This document shows, piece after piece, positions 1 to 5,840 of a DNA stretch of 5,915 nucleotides. The first letter of the stretch is position 1, and each line of letters opens with the position of its first letter. The translations under genes were made by a program, and so were the position numbers. Below the pieces are notes generated by a model. The model made no database searches, was not told where the DNA came from, and was given only the letters and a program-made list of their open reading frames with translations. Source of the stretch: Gemmatimonadota bacterium (GTDB lineage Bacteria > Gemmatimonadota > Gemmatimonadetes > JACCXV01); contig JACCXV010000056.1 of assembly GCA_013696835.1 (NCBI GenBank), positions 1-5,915 on the forward strand. The letters are read 5' to 3'.

Positions 1-1256
1 AGGCCGACGGCCGCTGGGAGGCCGCGCTGTCCTTCGCGCTCGAGGTGCGACGCGGCGACGAGGTCGTCCTGAAGGATGCGTGGCAGCGGACCAAGAGCGT
101 GGCCGACCGGCGCATGCTCGACTCGTCGCGCCTCTTCTTCGTCGAGACCCACGCCTTCATGGTGCCACCCGGGACGTACGAGCTGGAGGGGACGATCTCG
201 GATGCGAGCGGCGCCGCACTCGGGACGCTGCGGCAGACGCTGGAGGCGCCGCAGGAGAACCCGCCCGCCAGCGACCTCCTGCTCGCCGCGCGCATCGTGG
301 CGGACACCGCGGGGACCCGTCCGGAGGGGTACGACCCGGTCCGGAAGAACCGGCTCGTCCTGAACGCCAATCCGGGTCAGGTCTACTCGTCGCGGGTCTC
401 GCCGTTGCTCTACTTCTACTACGAGTTCGAGAACGTGCGGTCCGAGCCCCTGCCCCTCGTGCGCGTGCTGCGCTTCCAGACGCGCGGCGCCGCGCAGGTG
501 GTCAAGGAGGTCCGAGTCGACAAGACGTACAAGCCGGGCTGGACGGTGGATTTCGGGGCCGTGAACATCGCGGGCCTGAAGCCCGGGGACTACACGCTGG
601 AGCTCTCGTGGGACAGCCCGCAGGGCGCTGAGCTGCCGGAGGCGTACCGCGGCCTGTCACGGCGCGAGGACTTCGTGTTCGTGCGCGAGCGCGCTCCCGC
701 GCCCGTGACGGCCACCCCTTCCGGGCTGCAGCCCGGCACTGAACCCGGCCGCGACTACTACGAAAGCTTCACGGTCGCGGGCCTGGACAGCGTGTTCGAG
801 ATGATGGACGTCTTCTTCACCGCCCGGGAGAGACAGGTCTACCGCGGGCTGACTCTCGAGGGCAAGCGCACGTTCCTCAACCAGTTCTGGGGGCGCAAGG
901 ACTCCGATCCTTCCACGGCGGAAAACGAGTACAAGGCGGAGGTGGAGGGCCGGCTGGCGTACGTCGAGAGCACCTTCGGGAACCCCAGCGAGGAGGGATG
1001 GCAGACCCCGCGAGGCCGGGTGTACCTCAAGCACGGCAAGCCAGACCGCAAGGTCGAGCGCGTCCTCGAGACGGGTTTCTCGTCGCCCTACGAGATCTGG
1101 ATCTACTACGGGACCGGGTACAAGTACGTGTTCCTGGACGAGTTCCGGAATCGACGCTACATCCTGCTGACGAGCACCGACCCCGAGGAGCAGGGCCGGC
1201 CCGACTGGCAGGAGCGCGTGCCCGCGGAGACCGTGCAGGACATCCTGCGCGAGTAG
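1..1256 (+). CDS. GWxTD domain-containing protein, 5'-truncated by window edge
   Basis: The reading frame is open from the left edge (first full codon at nt 3), so the true start and any signal peptide lie outside the window; 417 residues are visible. The GTG at 45 is in frame but sits inside continuous coding sequence and is unlikely to be the start. Two beta-rich modules come first: one around nt 120-300 with PPGTYELEG and SDLLLAARI, and one around nt 350-690 with LVLNANPG, LYFYYEFENV and GLKPGDYTLEL. The C-terminal third is the GWxTD domain: FLNQFWGRKDSDPST, then GWQTPRGRVYLKHGKPD (nt 996-1046), then SPYEIWIYY and YKYVFLDEF. The usual Asp of the signature is Pro here. GWxTD proteins are common in Acidobacteriota, Gemmatimonadota and related phyla; most are predicted to be exported and their biochemical role is unknown, so no function is assigned. 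The family call is firm. The large protein encoded at 2540-4822 on the other strand is a likely paralog. Confidence 0.88.
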   Translation, partial: ADGRWEAALSFALEVRRGDEVVLKDAWQRTKSVADRRMLDSSRLFFVETHAFMVPPGTYELEGTISDASGAALGTLRQTLEAPQENPPASDLLLAARIVADTAGTRPEGYDPVRKNRLVLNANPGQVYSSRVSPLLYFYYEFENVRSEPLPLVRVLRFQTRGAAQVVKEVRVDKTYKPGWTVDFGAVNIAGLKPGDYTLELSWDSPQGAELPEAYRGLSRREDFVFVRERAPAPVTATPSGLQPGTEPGRDYYESFTVAGLDSVFEMMDVFFTARERQVYRGLTLEGKRTFLNQFWGRKDSDPSTAENEYKAEVEGRLAYVESTFGNPSEEGWQTPRGRVYLKHGKPDRKVERVLETGFSSPYEIWIYYGTGYKYVFLDEFRNRRYILLTSTDPEEQGRPDWQERVPAETVQDILRE

Positions 1257-1300
1257 CGCGAGCGCCTGAACGTCCAGTGGTGAACCTCGACACCCATACT

Positions 1301-1319
1301 GCCGGCCAACAGGGCCGGC
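1301..1319 (+). other. GC-rich hairpin downstream of the GWxTD gene
   Basis: A perfect 7-bp inverted repeat (gccggcc / ggccggc) encloses a 5-nt loop, 45 nt after the stop codon of the upstream gene. The stem is very stable, but the following bases (gagccatccc) contain no T-run, so it does not fit a canonical intrinsic terminator. It could be a U-tract-less terminator, a 3'-end stabilising stem, or chance in GC-rich DNA. No convincing promoter was found between this hairpin and the next gene. Confidence 0.3.
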
Positions 1320-1365
1320 GAGCCATCCCTTCCCATGAGGTCGGGGAGCGCCCTCCGGCGTCCCC

Positions 1366-1407
1366 CGTTGGAGCGACCATGCGATGCGTTGGAGCGACCA
1401 TGCGATC
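1366..1407 (+). repeat. Tandem duplication carrying ribosome-binding site and start codon
   Basis: Two adjacent 21-bp units (1366-1386 and 1387-1407) are identical over their first 20 bases and differ only at the last. Each unit contains GGAG, a 5-nt spacer (cgacc) and ATG, so the duplication copies a complete translation initiation site. The period is exactly seven codons, so both ATGs (1379 and 1400) are in frame with the lipoprotein below. Ribosomes could start at either, giving proteins that differ by seven N-terminal residues. Confidence 0.9.
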
Positions 1408-1843
1408 GAGCGAGGGTGCAATGCTGTTGCCGATGGGGCTGGCTGCGTTGCTTGCGCTGGCTTCCTGCAGCGGCGACGATGGGGGCCCGTCCGGCCCGAG
1501 GGACGCGACCCCCCCCACGATCACGGTGGTGAACCCCAGCGAGGGATCCTTCGTCGGCGCACGGCCCTCGTTCTTCATTCGCGTCACCGATCTGGGATCC
1601 GGTGTCTTCTGCAACTCCATCGAGGCCACGATCTCCGGGGCCAACGTCAGCGAGTTCTTCCGGCGCGGGTGCGAGGAGGAGAGCGGGGACGTAAGCGTCG
1701 CGGGAGGTGCGATCAACCCGGGGCTCGCGGACGGCGGCCGCACCCTGACGTTCCGCATCTCCGATCGCGCCGGGAACCAGGCCACGGCGACGCGCCAGTT
1801 CACGGTGGACACCGAGCCCGGTGGAGGTCCCCCGCCGTCGTGA
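1400..1843 (+). CDS. Small lipoprotein with one bacterial Ig-like domain
   Basis: The protein has 147 residues from the ATG at 1400. This start is preceded by GGAG with 5-nt spacing and gives a compact lipoprotein signal (MRSSEGA, a hydrophobic stretch, then lipobox LASC with the acylated Cys at residue 23). The ATG at 1379 (154 residues) has an identical ribosome-binding site and is an equally possible start; an ATG at 1421 would leave no basic residue in the n-region. Ser rather than Asp follows the Cys, consistent with outer-membrane sorting in diderms. A short Gly/Pro/Asp linker leads to a single beta-sandwich repeat of the bacterial Ig-like kind: PPTITVVNPSEGSFV at the front, DGGRTLTFRISDRAGN and FTVDT at the end. 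Cys71 and Cys91 could form a disulfide. The tail PGGGPPPS is low complexity. Its stop codon overlaps the start of the next gene. The lipoprotein and fold calls are good; the role and ligand are unknown. Confidence 0.82.
   Translation: MRSSEGAMLLPMGLAALLALASCSGDDGGPSGPRDATPPTITVVNPSEGSFVGARPSFFIRVTDLGSGVFCNSIEATISGANVSEFFRRGCEEESGDVSVAGGAINPGLADGGRTLTFRISDRAGNQATATRQFTVDTEPGGGPPPS
1823..1828 (+). promoter_or_regulatory. Shine-Dalgarno candidate for the thiE GTG start
   Basis: GGAGGT lies within the last codons of the lipoprotein gene, 11 nt before the GTG at 1840. The spacing is a little long, but this is the only strong purine-rich motif upstream of the thiE-like frame. It supports GTG 1840 rather than the internal ATG at 2008, which would remove the first strand of the barrel. 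Confidence 0.5.
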
Positions 1844-2529
1844 GCGCCGCGCGCGGGTCAGGGGGCCCCTCGCCGGGTCCCCCGCTCCCGTCATCTCGAG
1901 GGTCGCGTCCCGACCTCTCCTTCCTGCTGGACCTGCCGGCACGTGACCCCCTCCGATATCTGGAGGCGTTCCTCCCGCGCCTGGCCGGTGCCTGGCGAAC
2001 CCTGGACATGGTCCAGGTGCGCGCGAAGGGGGTGCCGGCCGGGACGTTCGCGGAGGCGGTCCGTCGCGTTCGCCGTGCGCTCGCTGAGGGGACTCTGCTG
2101 GTCGCGAATGATCGCCTGGACGTGGCGCTGGCGGGGGGCGCGGACGGGGTGCACGTGGGTGCGGACGACCTGCCGCCCGAAGCTGTTCGGTCCACGAATC
2201 TGCCGGCCGGGTTCCTTGTCGGCCTGACCTGCCATAAGGCGGAGGAGCTTCGCGCTGCGCCCGAGAGAGGCGCGAATTACGTGGGTGTGGGAGCCTTCTT
2301 CGCCTCGAGCACGAAGGACGTGACCTCGAACGCCCGTGAGGCCCTGCTTGATCTGTCCGACGAGTACCCGCTGCCGGTCTACGGAATCGGCGGGATCACT
2401 TCTGAGCGGCTCACCGAGGTGATGGGGAGCTTTCGTCTGAGCGGGGTCGTGGTCTCGAGTGCGATCCAGCGCGCCGACAACCCGGCTGATGCAGCGCGGG
2501 AGCTGCGTGAGGCGCTCGACGGCTTATGA
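1840..2529 (+). CDS. thiE: Thiamine-phosphate synthase (ThiE/TenI family), divergent
   Basis: ThiE joins hydroxymethylpyrimidine diphosphate and thiazole phosphate to make thiamine phosphate in the cytoplasm. The 229-residue product, from a GTG start, shows the family motifs in order on a TIM-barrel: VQVRAKG (58-64, with the Gln, Arg and Lys of QxRxK), AND (89-91, the Asn-Asp pair), GVHVGADDL (103-111, the second metal-binding Asp), GLTCHK (128-133), GVGAFFASSTK (149-159), GIGGI (182-186) and VVVSSAI (203-209). The length fits once about 22 Gly/Pro/Ser-rich N-terminal residues are allowed for. The pyrophosphate loop reads ASSTK where most ThiE proteins have PTxTK, and GLTCH replaces the usual GxSTH, so the enzyme is divergent; a TenI-like thiazole tautomerase is the main alternative. 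GTG 1840 overlaps the preceding TGA by three bases, implying translational coupling to the lipoprotein. No TPP riboswitch and no other thiamine gene is visible. Confidence 0.82.
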   Translation: MSAARGSGGPSPGPPLPSSRGSRPDLSFLLDLPARDPLRYLEAFLPRLAGAWRTLDMVQVRAKGVPAGTFAEAVRRVRRALAEGTLLVANDRLDVALAGGADGVHVGADDLPPEAVRSTNLPAGFLVGLTCHKAEELRAAPERGANYVGVGAFFASSTKDVTSNAREALLDLSDEYPLPVYGIGGITSERLTEVMGSFRLSGVVVSSAIQRADNPADAARELREALDGL

Positions 2530-2539
2530 CGCGCGGCGC

Positions 2540-4822
2540 TCAGGTCCCCGCGTCCCTCGTCAACGCGAACGGGGCCCTGCGCTTCACTTTCCGCCCGCTC
2601 TCCAGGTCCTCGATCTCGACGATCACCTCGTAAAGGCCGGGCTCGGTCTCGTTCAGGTCGAGCGAGATGTACTCGCGGAGCCGCTCAGCGGCTGCCGCCT
2701 CACCGTCCACCGAGAGCCCGACCTCCTCGCCGCGCTCCTCGCGCGTTCCGAGCAGGTTGCCCACCGAGCCCAGCACCTTGATCGCGATGTTCCGCTTGCG
2801 CTCGCGCGTCCGGACCGTGTACTGCGTCCGGTAGCGCGCGCGCCCGTCCTCGCCGGCCGAGAGGCCATAGATCTCGTAGTAGATGAAGACCGGCTGCCCG
2901 GGCCGGAATCGCAGCGACGGGAGTGGCACAACCTTCAGGTCCCCGTGGCTGAACTTGCCCTGGTCCCCGGCTTCGACGCGACTCGCCAGCACCAGGCTGC
3001 TGGCCGAGAAGCCCCGCAGGTCCGGCACCTGGAAGGCACCCTCCCGCGTGCCCGTGTGGCGCGAGATCAGGTCGCTCACGCGCAGCCGATAGCGGTACTC
3101 GCCAGACGGCACGCTCGCCGTGAGGACGTCGGGGATCAGCACGCCCTGGCCCCGTGAAAGGCTGCCAGGCACCTCGACCGTCGTGCTGTCAGCCGCGCGC
3201 GCGGCGACCGCGTCCTTGGACTCCTCGCCCTGGATCACGACGTGCGCGGTGTAGGCCACGCGCGGCCCGGCGGTGCCGGCGGGCATCTCCAGCTCCCCCG
3301 TTGGAACCCCGAAGTAGAGCTCGATCTCCGGCTCTCCGCTCTCACCCCGAAAGGCCGCGGGATAGGCGAAGAAGGGCAGGGAATCGGGGCTTTCGGGCAC
3401 GTACGAGGCCGTCGAGGTCCCGATGCGGATGTCGCGTGCGACGTCCTCCTCCTCCTCGCGAAGCAGCATCGGGTCGAACTGGTAGGCGAGCCGGTTGTAC
3501 ACGGGATCGAAGGCGGCTCGGGACTCGAACAGCTCGCCGGCGTTCTCGGCCGAGTTGCGCCGCTGCCCGAGCGTCACGTTCCCGCGGGCGAGGGCGCTCG
3601 CGAGGCTCGTGACGAGCTTGAAGTCCTCCACGTCCTCGTCGCTCACGAAGTGGAAGATCAGATCGCCGTCGGGCCGGGCATAGCGCCAGGACTCGTTGCG
3701 CTGCAGGTTCGGCCCGGTCGCGCGCGCGACGTCGTCGGGCTTGCCGTGTCGCAGGTAGACGATCCCCCGGTCGTCGAACCCCGACTGCTCCCGGGGCCGG
3801 TAGGCGGTGATCGCGGAGTAGTGCCGGCGCTGCGGGATCGCGAGCGCGAAGGTGCGCTCCACGTGGCTCAGCCTGCGGTAGTGCTCCGCCAGCCGCTCGT
3901 CCCGGCTGACCACCGAAGCGTCCGCCGCCCGCTGCCACCAGCTCGTGATCCAGGCCCTGCGCGCCTCCGCGTCGCCTTTCGCGTACTCCTCGCGCTCGTC
4001 CTCGGACAGGATCGTCCTGAGGTCCTCAAGGTAAGCGCTCACCTCAGCCGTGTCTCGCGCCGCCGCGAGACCGGCCCAGTACAGCGCCGCACCTTCCCCG
4101 GTCCGGCCCTCCATGCCGAGCGCCAGGAAGGCCTCCTCGAGGTTCGCGAGCGCGAGGCTGTGGCCCGGGCTCGTCCGCCACTCGGCGAGCACGCGCTCGG
4201 AGCCCTCGAAGTCCCCCAGGTCCCGCAGGGTGACGGCCAGCAGCCGGTAGGCGTCGCGGTAGGCAGGATCGAGGTCCACGGTCCGGCGCAGCGCGTCAGC
4301 CGCTTCGCGGAGAGCGTCGGGGCCGCGTGCCTTCCGCCCGGCAACGCCCCAGTTGTACCACGCCTCGACGTACCCCGCGTCGGCTACCGTCGCCAGCCGG
4401 AAGTTCTTCCGCGCCTGCGTGAGGTGATCCCAGTTGAAGAGCTTCTGGACGCTCTCGAGGATCGTGATCACGTGCTCGTGCTCCTGCAGGAACGCGCGGC
4501 CGAGGGCGTTGTGCGACCGCGCCAGGTTGCGGCCGGCCTCGATCTCCCCTTCGAAGAACTCCTTCAGCTCGTCGATGCCGTTCTCCTTGCCGCTGGCCTC
4601 GATCGCGGCCAGCCGCTCGTAGGCGTGGCGGAACGCGGCGGACTCCGGCGCACGTGCCGCGTCCGGGTCGCCACCCGATACGACACTCTCGTGCGGCGTC
4701 TCGACGGGTGCTGGGGAAGCGTCCTGCTGGGCCCCCGAGGGGGGCGACACGAGCAGGACGGATAGCGCGGCCACCACGATCACGAGGACAGACGAGCTGC
4801 GGGGCCGGGGGACGTGGGTCAT
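2540..4822 (-). CDS. Exported TPR and GWxTD-like protein with C-terminal beta modules
   Basis: The 760-residue product begins at the ATG at 4822-4820 on the minus strand, chosen because it opens directly into a Sec signal peptide: MTHVPRPR, a hydrophobic stretch at 11-25, then SGA before QQ near residue 31. The open frame continues upstream across the divergent gene, but that part is non-coding. Residues 60-145 are helical; 150-240 are TPR-like (AWYNWGVAGRKARG, DLDPAYRDAYRLLAVTLRDLGD). Residues 285-395 form a degenerate GWxTD region: WITSWWQRAADAS, then GFDDRGIVYLRHGKPDD (348-364), then ESWRYARPDGDLIFHFV. An acidic stretch (EEEED) lies at 456-460. Residues 480-760 are beta-rich, with SGEYRYRLRVSD, SSLVLASRV, PVFIYYEIY (644-652) and EPGLYEVIVEIED. 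The last two modules match those found N-terminal in the GWxTD gene at 1-1256. No strong ribosome-binding site precedes the start. The protein probably acts in the periplasm or at the cell surface; its activity is unknown. Confidence 0.86.
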   Translation of the reverse strand: MTHVPRPRSSSVLVIVVAALSVLLVSPPSGAQQDASPAPVETPHESVVSGGDPDAARAPESAAFRHAYERLAAIEASGKENGIDELKEFFEGEIEAGRNLARSHNALGRAFLQEHEHVITILESVQKLFNWDHLTQARKNFRLATVADAGYVEAWYNWGVAGRKARGPDALREAADALRRTVDLDPAYRDAYRLLAVTLRDLGDFEGSERVLAEWRTSPGHSLALANLEEAFLALGMEGRTGEGAALYWAGLAAARDTAEVSAYLEDLRTILSEDEREEYAKGDAEARRAWITSWWQRAADASVVSRDERLAEHYRRLSHVERTFALAIPQRRHYSAITAYRPREQSGFDDRGIVYLRHGKPDDVARATGPNLQRNESWRYARPDGDLIFHFVSDEDVEDFKLVTSLASALARGNVTLGQRRNSAENAGELFESRAAFDPVYNRLAYQFDPMLLREEEEDVARDIRIGTSTASYVPESPDSLPFFAYPAAFRGESGEPEIELYFGVPTGELEMPAGTAGPRVAYTAHVVIQGEESKDAVAARAADSTTVEVPGSLSRGQGVLIPDVLTASVPSGEYRYRLRVSDLISRHTGTREGAFQVPDLRGFSASSLVLASRVEAGDQGKFSHGDLKVVPLPSLRFRPGQPVFIYYEIYGLSAGEDGRARYRTQYTVRTRERKRNIAIKVLGSVGNLLGTREERGEEVGLSVDGEAAAAERLREYISLDLNETEPGLYEVIVEIEDLESGRKVKRRAPFALTRDAGT

Positions 4823-4908
4823 GGTCTGTGGTCCGTTTGCGAGGGAGCGGCAAAGTTCCGTAGGCGGCGCTCCCCTCCAGCCGAAGGGCCGCCCCGCCGC
4901 GTTCGTTG

Positions 4909-4936
4909 AATGTAACGGCGGGGGAGACGTGGTCCA
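4909..4936 (-). promoter_or_regulatory. Weak sigma70-like promoter candidate for the GWxTD-like gene
   Basis: Read on the minus strand, TGGACC (4936-4931) and TACATT (4914-4909) each match the -35 and -10 consensus at four of six positions and are separated by 16 nt. They fall in the only AT-richer patch of the divergent region and would give a leader of roughly 80 nt. The match is modest and promoter consensus in this lineage is unknown. Confidence 0.2.
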
Positions 4937-5046
4937 CACGAATGAGAGTCCCTCCGGCGGCCCCTGGTGGGGTGCGCCTGGCCCCGGTCGGGATCGCCCC
5001 GTCCCGGTGTTGCGAGAGAAGGCGGCGCGTTGCGGCAGTGGCCCCC

Positions 5047-5070
5047 TGCGACGAGATTCGGCGCGTCGCA
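5047..5070. promoter_or_regulatory. Inverted repeat upstream of yggS, possible operator or leader hairpin
   Basis: TGCGACG and CGTCGCA form a perfect 7-bp dyad separated by 10 nt, ending 23 nt before the yggS ATG. The half-site spacing of 17 bp centre to centre would suit a dimeric repressor, and in RNA it could fold as a stem-loop near the ribosome-binding region. No regulator is identified and no strong promoter elements surround it, so the role is inferred only from symmetry and position. Confidence 0.3.
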
Positions 5071-5093
5071 CGAATTCCTCACGCAGCGCCACC

Positions 5094-5801
5094 ATGTCCC
5101 TGGCAGACAACCTCCGCCGCATCCAGGATCGTATCGAGGCGGCGCGAACGCGGGCCGGCCGCGACGAAGACGTGACCGTCCTGGCGGTTGGGAAGGGGCG
5201 GAACCCCGCGGCACTGCGACAGGCGCTCGAGGCGGGTCTCGTCCATGTGGGAGAGAACCGCGTGCAGGAGGCGGCCGGGAAGTGGCCCGATCTCGCCGCC
5301 GAGTTCGCGCGGGTGGGTGCCACGCGCCACATGATCGGCCACCTGCAGCGCAACAAGGTGGGCGCCGCGCTCGAGCTCTTCGAGGTGGTCCAGTCGGTTG
5401 ATTCGCTCCGGCTGGGCCGCAAGATTTCTGAACTGTCCCACGCCGCCGGCAGGCGCTTCCCGGTGCTGGCGCAGGTGAATGGCGGCCGCGAGGCCGCGAA
5501 GCACGGGTTCGACCCGCAGGAGGTCGACGCGGCCGTGGCCGAGCTGGGCGAGCTGCCGGGGCTCGAGATCGCCGGCCTCATGGTGGTGGCTCCGCTGGAA
5601 GCCCCCGAGCCGGTGCTACGCGCGATCTTCGCGCACGCGCGCGCGTCCTTCGAGCGGATCGGCGTGCACGCAGCGGGTGGCAGCGCAGCGGGTGGCAACC
5701 CGCGCCACCTCTCGATGGGGATGTCGGGGGATTACGAGATCGCCGTCGAGGAAGGCTCGACGATGGTGCGGATCGGCACGGCTCTCTTCGCAGGCCCCTG
5801 A
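5094..5801 (+). CDS. yggS: YggS/PLPBP-family pyridoxal phosphate homeostasis protein
   Basis: The 235-residue product matches the usual length of this single-domain, alanine-racemase-like barrel family, which binds PLP without known catalysis and keeps vitamin B6 and amino-acid pools balanced in the cytoplasm. Motifs in order: VLAVGKGRNPAAL with the PLP lysine at Lys34, HVGENRVQEA (51-60), HMIGHLQRNKV (79-89), AQVNGGREAAKHGF (126-139), GLMVVAP (161-167), LSMGMSGDYEIAVEEG (206-221) and VRIGTALF (225-232). The ATG at 5094 is chosen because MSLADNLRRIQDRI is a typical family N-terminus; no clear Shine-Dalgarno motif precedes it. Two oddities: the usual SKTKP around the PLP lysine reads GKGRN, and the loop before LSMGMS carries a five-residue duplication (AAGGS/AAGGN). 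The downstream DivIVA-domain gene begins 39 nt later, an arrangement often seen beside cell-division genes, so the two are probably co-transcribed. Confidence 0.93.
   Translation: MSLADNLRRIQDRIEAARTRAGRDEDVTVLAVGKGRNPAALRQALEAGLVHVGENRVQEAAGKWPDLAAEFARVGATRHMIGHLQRNKVGAALELFEVVQSVDSLRLGRKISELSHAAGRRFPVLAQVNGGREAAKHGFDPQEVDAAVAELGELPGLEIAGLMVVAPLEAPEPVLRAIFAHARASFERIGVHAAGGSAAGGNPRHLSMGMSGDYEIAVEEGSTMVRIGTALFAGP
5669..5698 (+). repeat. 15-bp in-frame tandem duplication inside yggS
   Basis: Two adjacent 15-bp units (5669-5683 and 5684-5698) agree at their first 14 bases and encode AAGGS then AAGGN-like residues (about 193-202). The insertion keeps the frame and lies in a surface loop between the last-but-one helix and the phosphate-binding LSMGMS segment. 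Confidence 0.85.
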
Positions 5802-5840
5802 GCGATGGCGGCAACCCGAACCTCCTTTCCAGGTGTCCCC

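Larger units (their letters stand above)
4823..5093. other. Divergent intergenic region (271 bp)
   Basis: This stretch separates the start codons of the minus-strand GWxTD-like gene and the plus-strand yggS gene, so promoters for both should lie here. It is GC-rich throughout apart from a small AT-richer patch near 4902-4916. It holds a weak minus-strand promoter candidate (4909-4936) and a 7-bp inverted repeat (5047-5070). A plus-strand frame in phase with yggS stays open across it from an ATG at 4821, but its translation is low-complexity, rich in Gly/Pro/Arg, and does not resemble any YggS N-terminus. I see no RNA gene or small ORF worth calling. Confidence 0.6.

Noticed and set aside
1301..1319. 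Calling the GC hairpin a rho-independent terminator
   Set aside because: No T-tract follows the stem, so I kept it only as an unassigned hairpin.
998..1399. Upstream extension of the lipoprotein frame from ATG 998
   Set aside because: It overlaps the conserved GWxTD domain in another frame and would bury the lipoprotein signal peptide inside the protein.
1257..1840. TPP riboswitch controlling thiE
   Set aside because: No conserved TPP-riboswitch core bases were found upstream of the lipoprotein or of thiE.
3242..4765. 507-codon plus-strand open frame inside the GWxTD-like gene
   Set aside because: It is antisense to a gene with a signal peptide and recognisable domains; the translation shows no motif and such shadow frames are expected at this GC content.
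4928..4940. CGTG-5nt-CACG symmetry as an operator
   Set aside because: Arms of only four bases are too short to separate from chance, although the site overlaps the weak promoter candidate.
4821..5093. Upstream extension of yggS starting at ATG 4821, which shares a CATG with the start of the divergent gene
   Set aside because: The added 91 residues are low complexity and unlike any YggS N-terminus, while MSLADNLRRI at 5094 fits the family. The shared CATG is a simple palindrome.
5630..5646. 17-nt alternating purine-pyrimidine run (mostly CG), possible Z-DNA
   Set aside because: It lies within yggS coding sequence, encodes ordinary Ala/His/Arg codons and is expected by chance in DNA of this composition.
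4823..5698. Long minus-strand frame extending the GWxTD-like gene upstream through the yggS region
   Set aside because: It is antisense to a clearly conserved yggS gene, its translation is Arg/Ser/Pro-rich low complexity, and the proper signal peptide begins at 4822.
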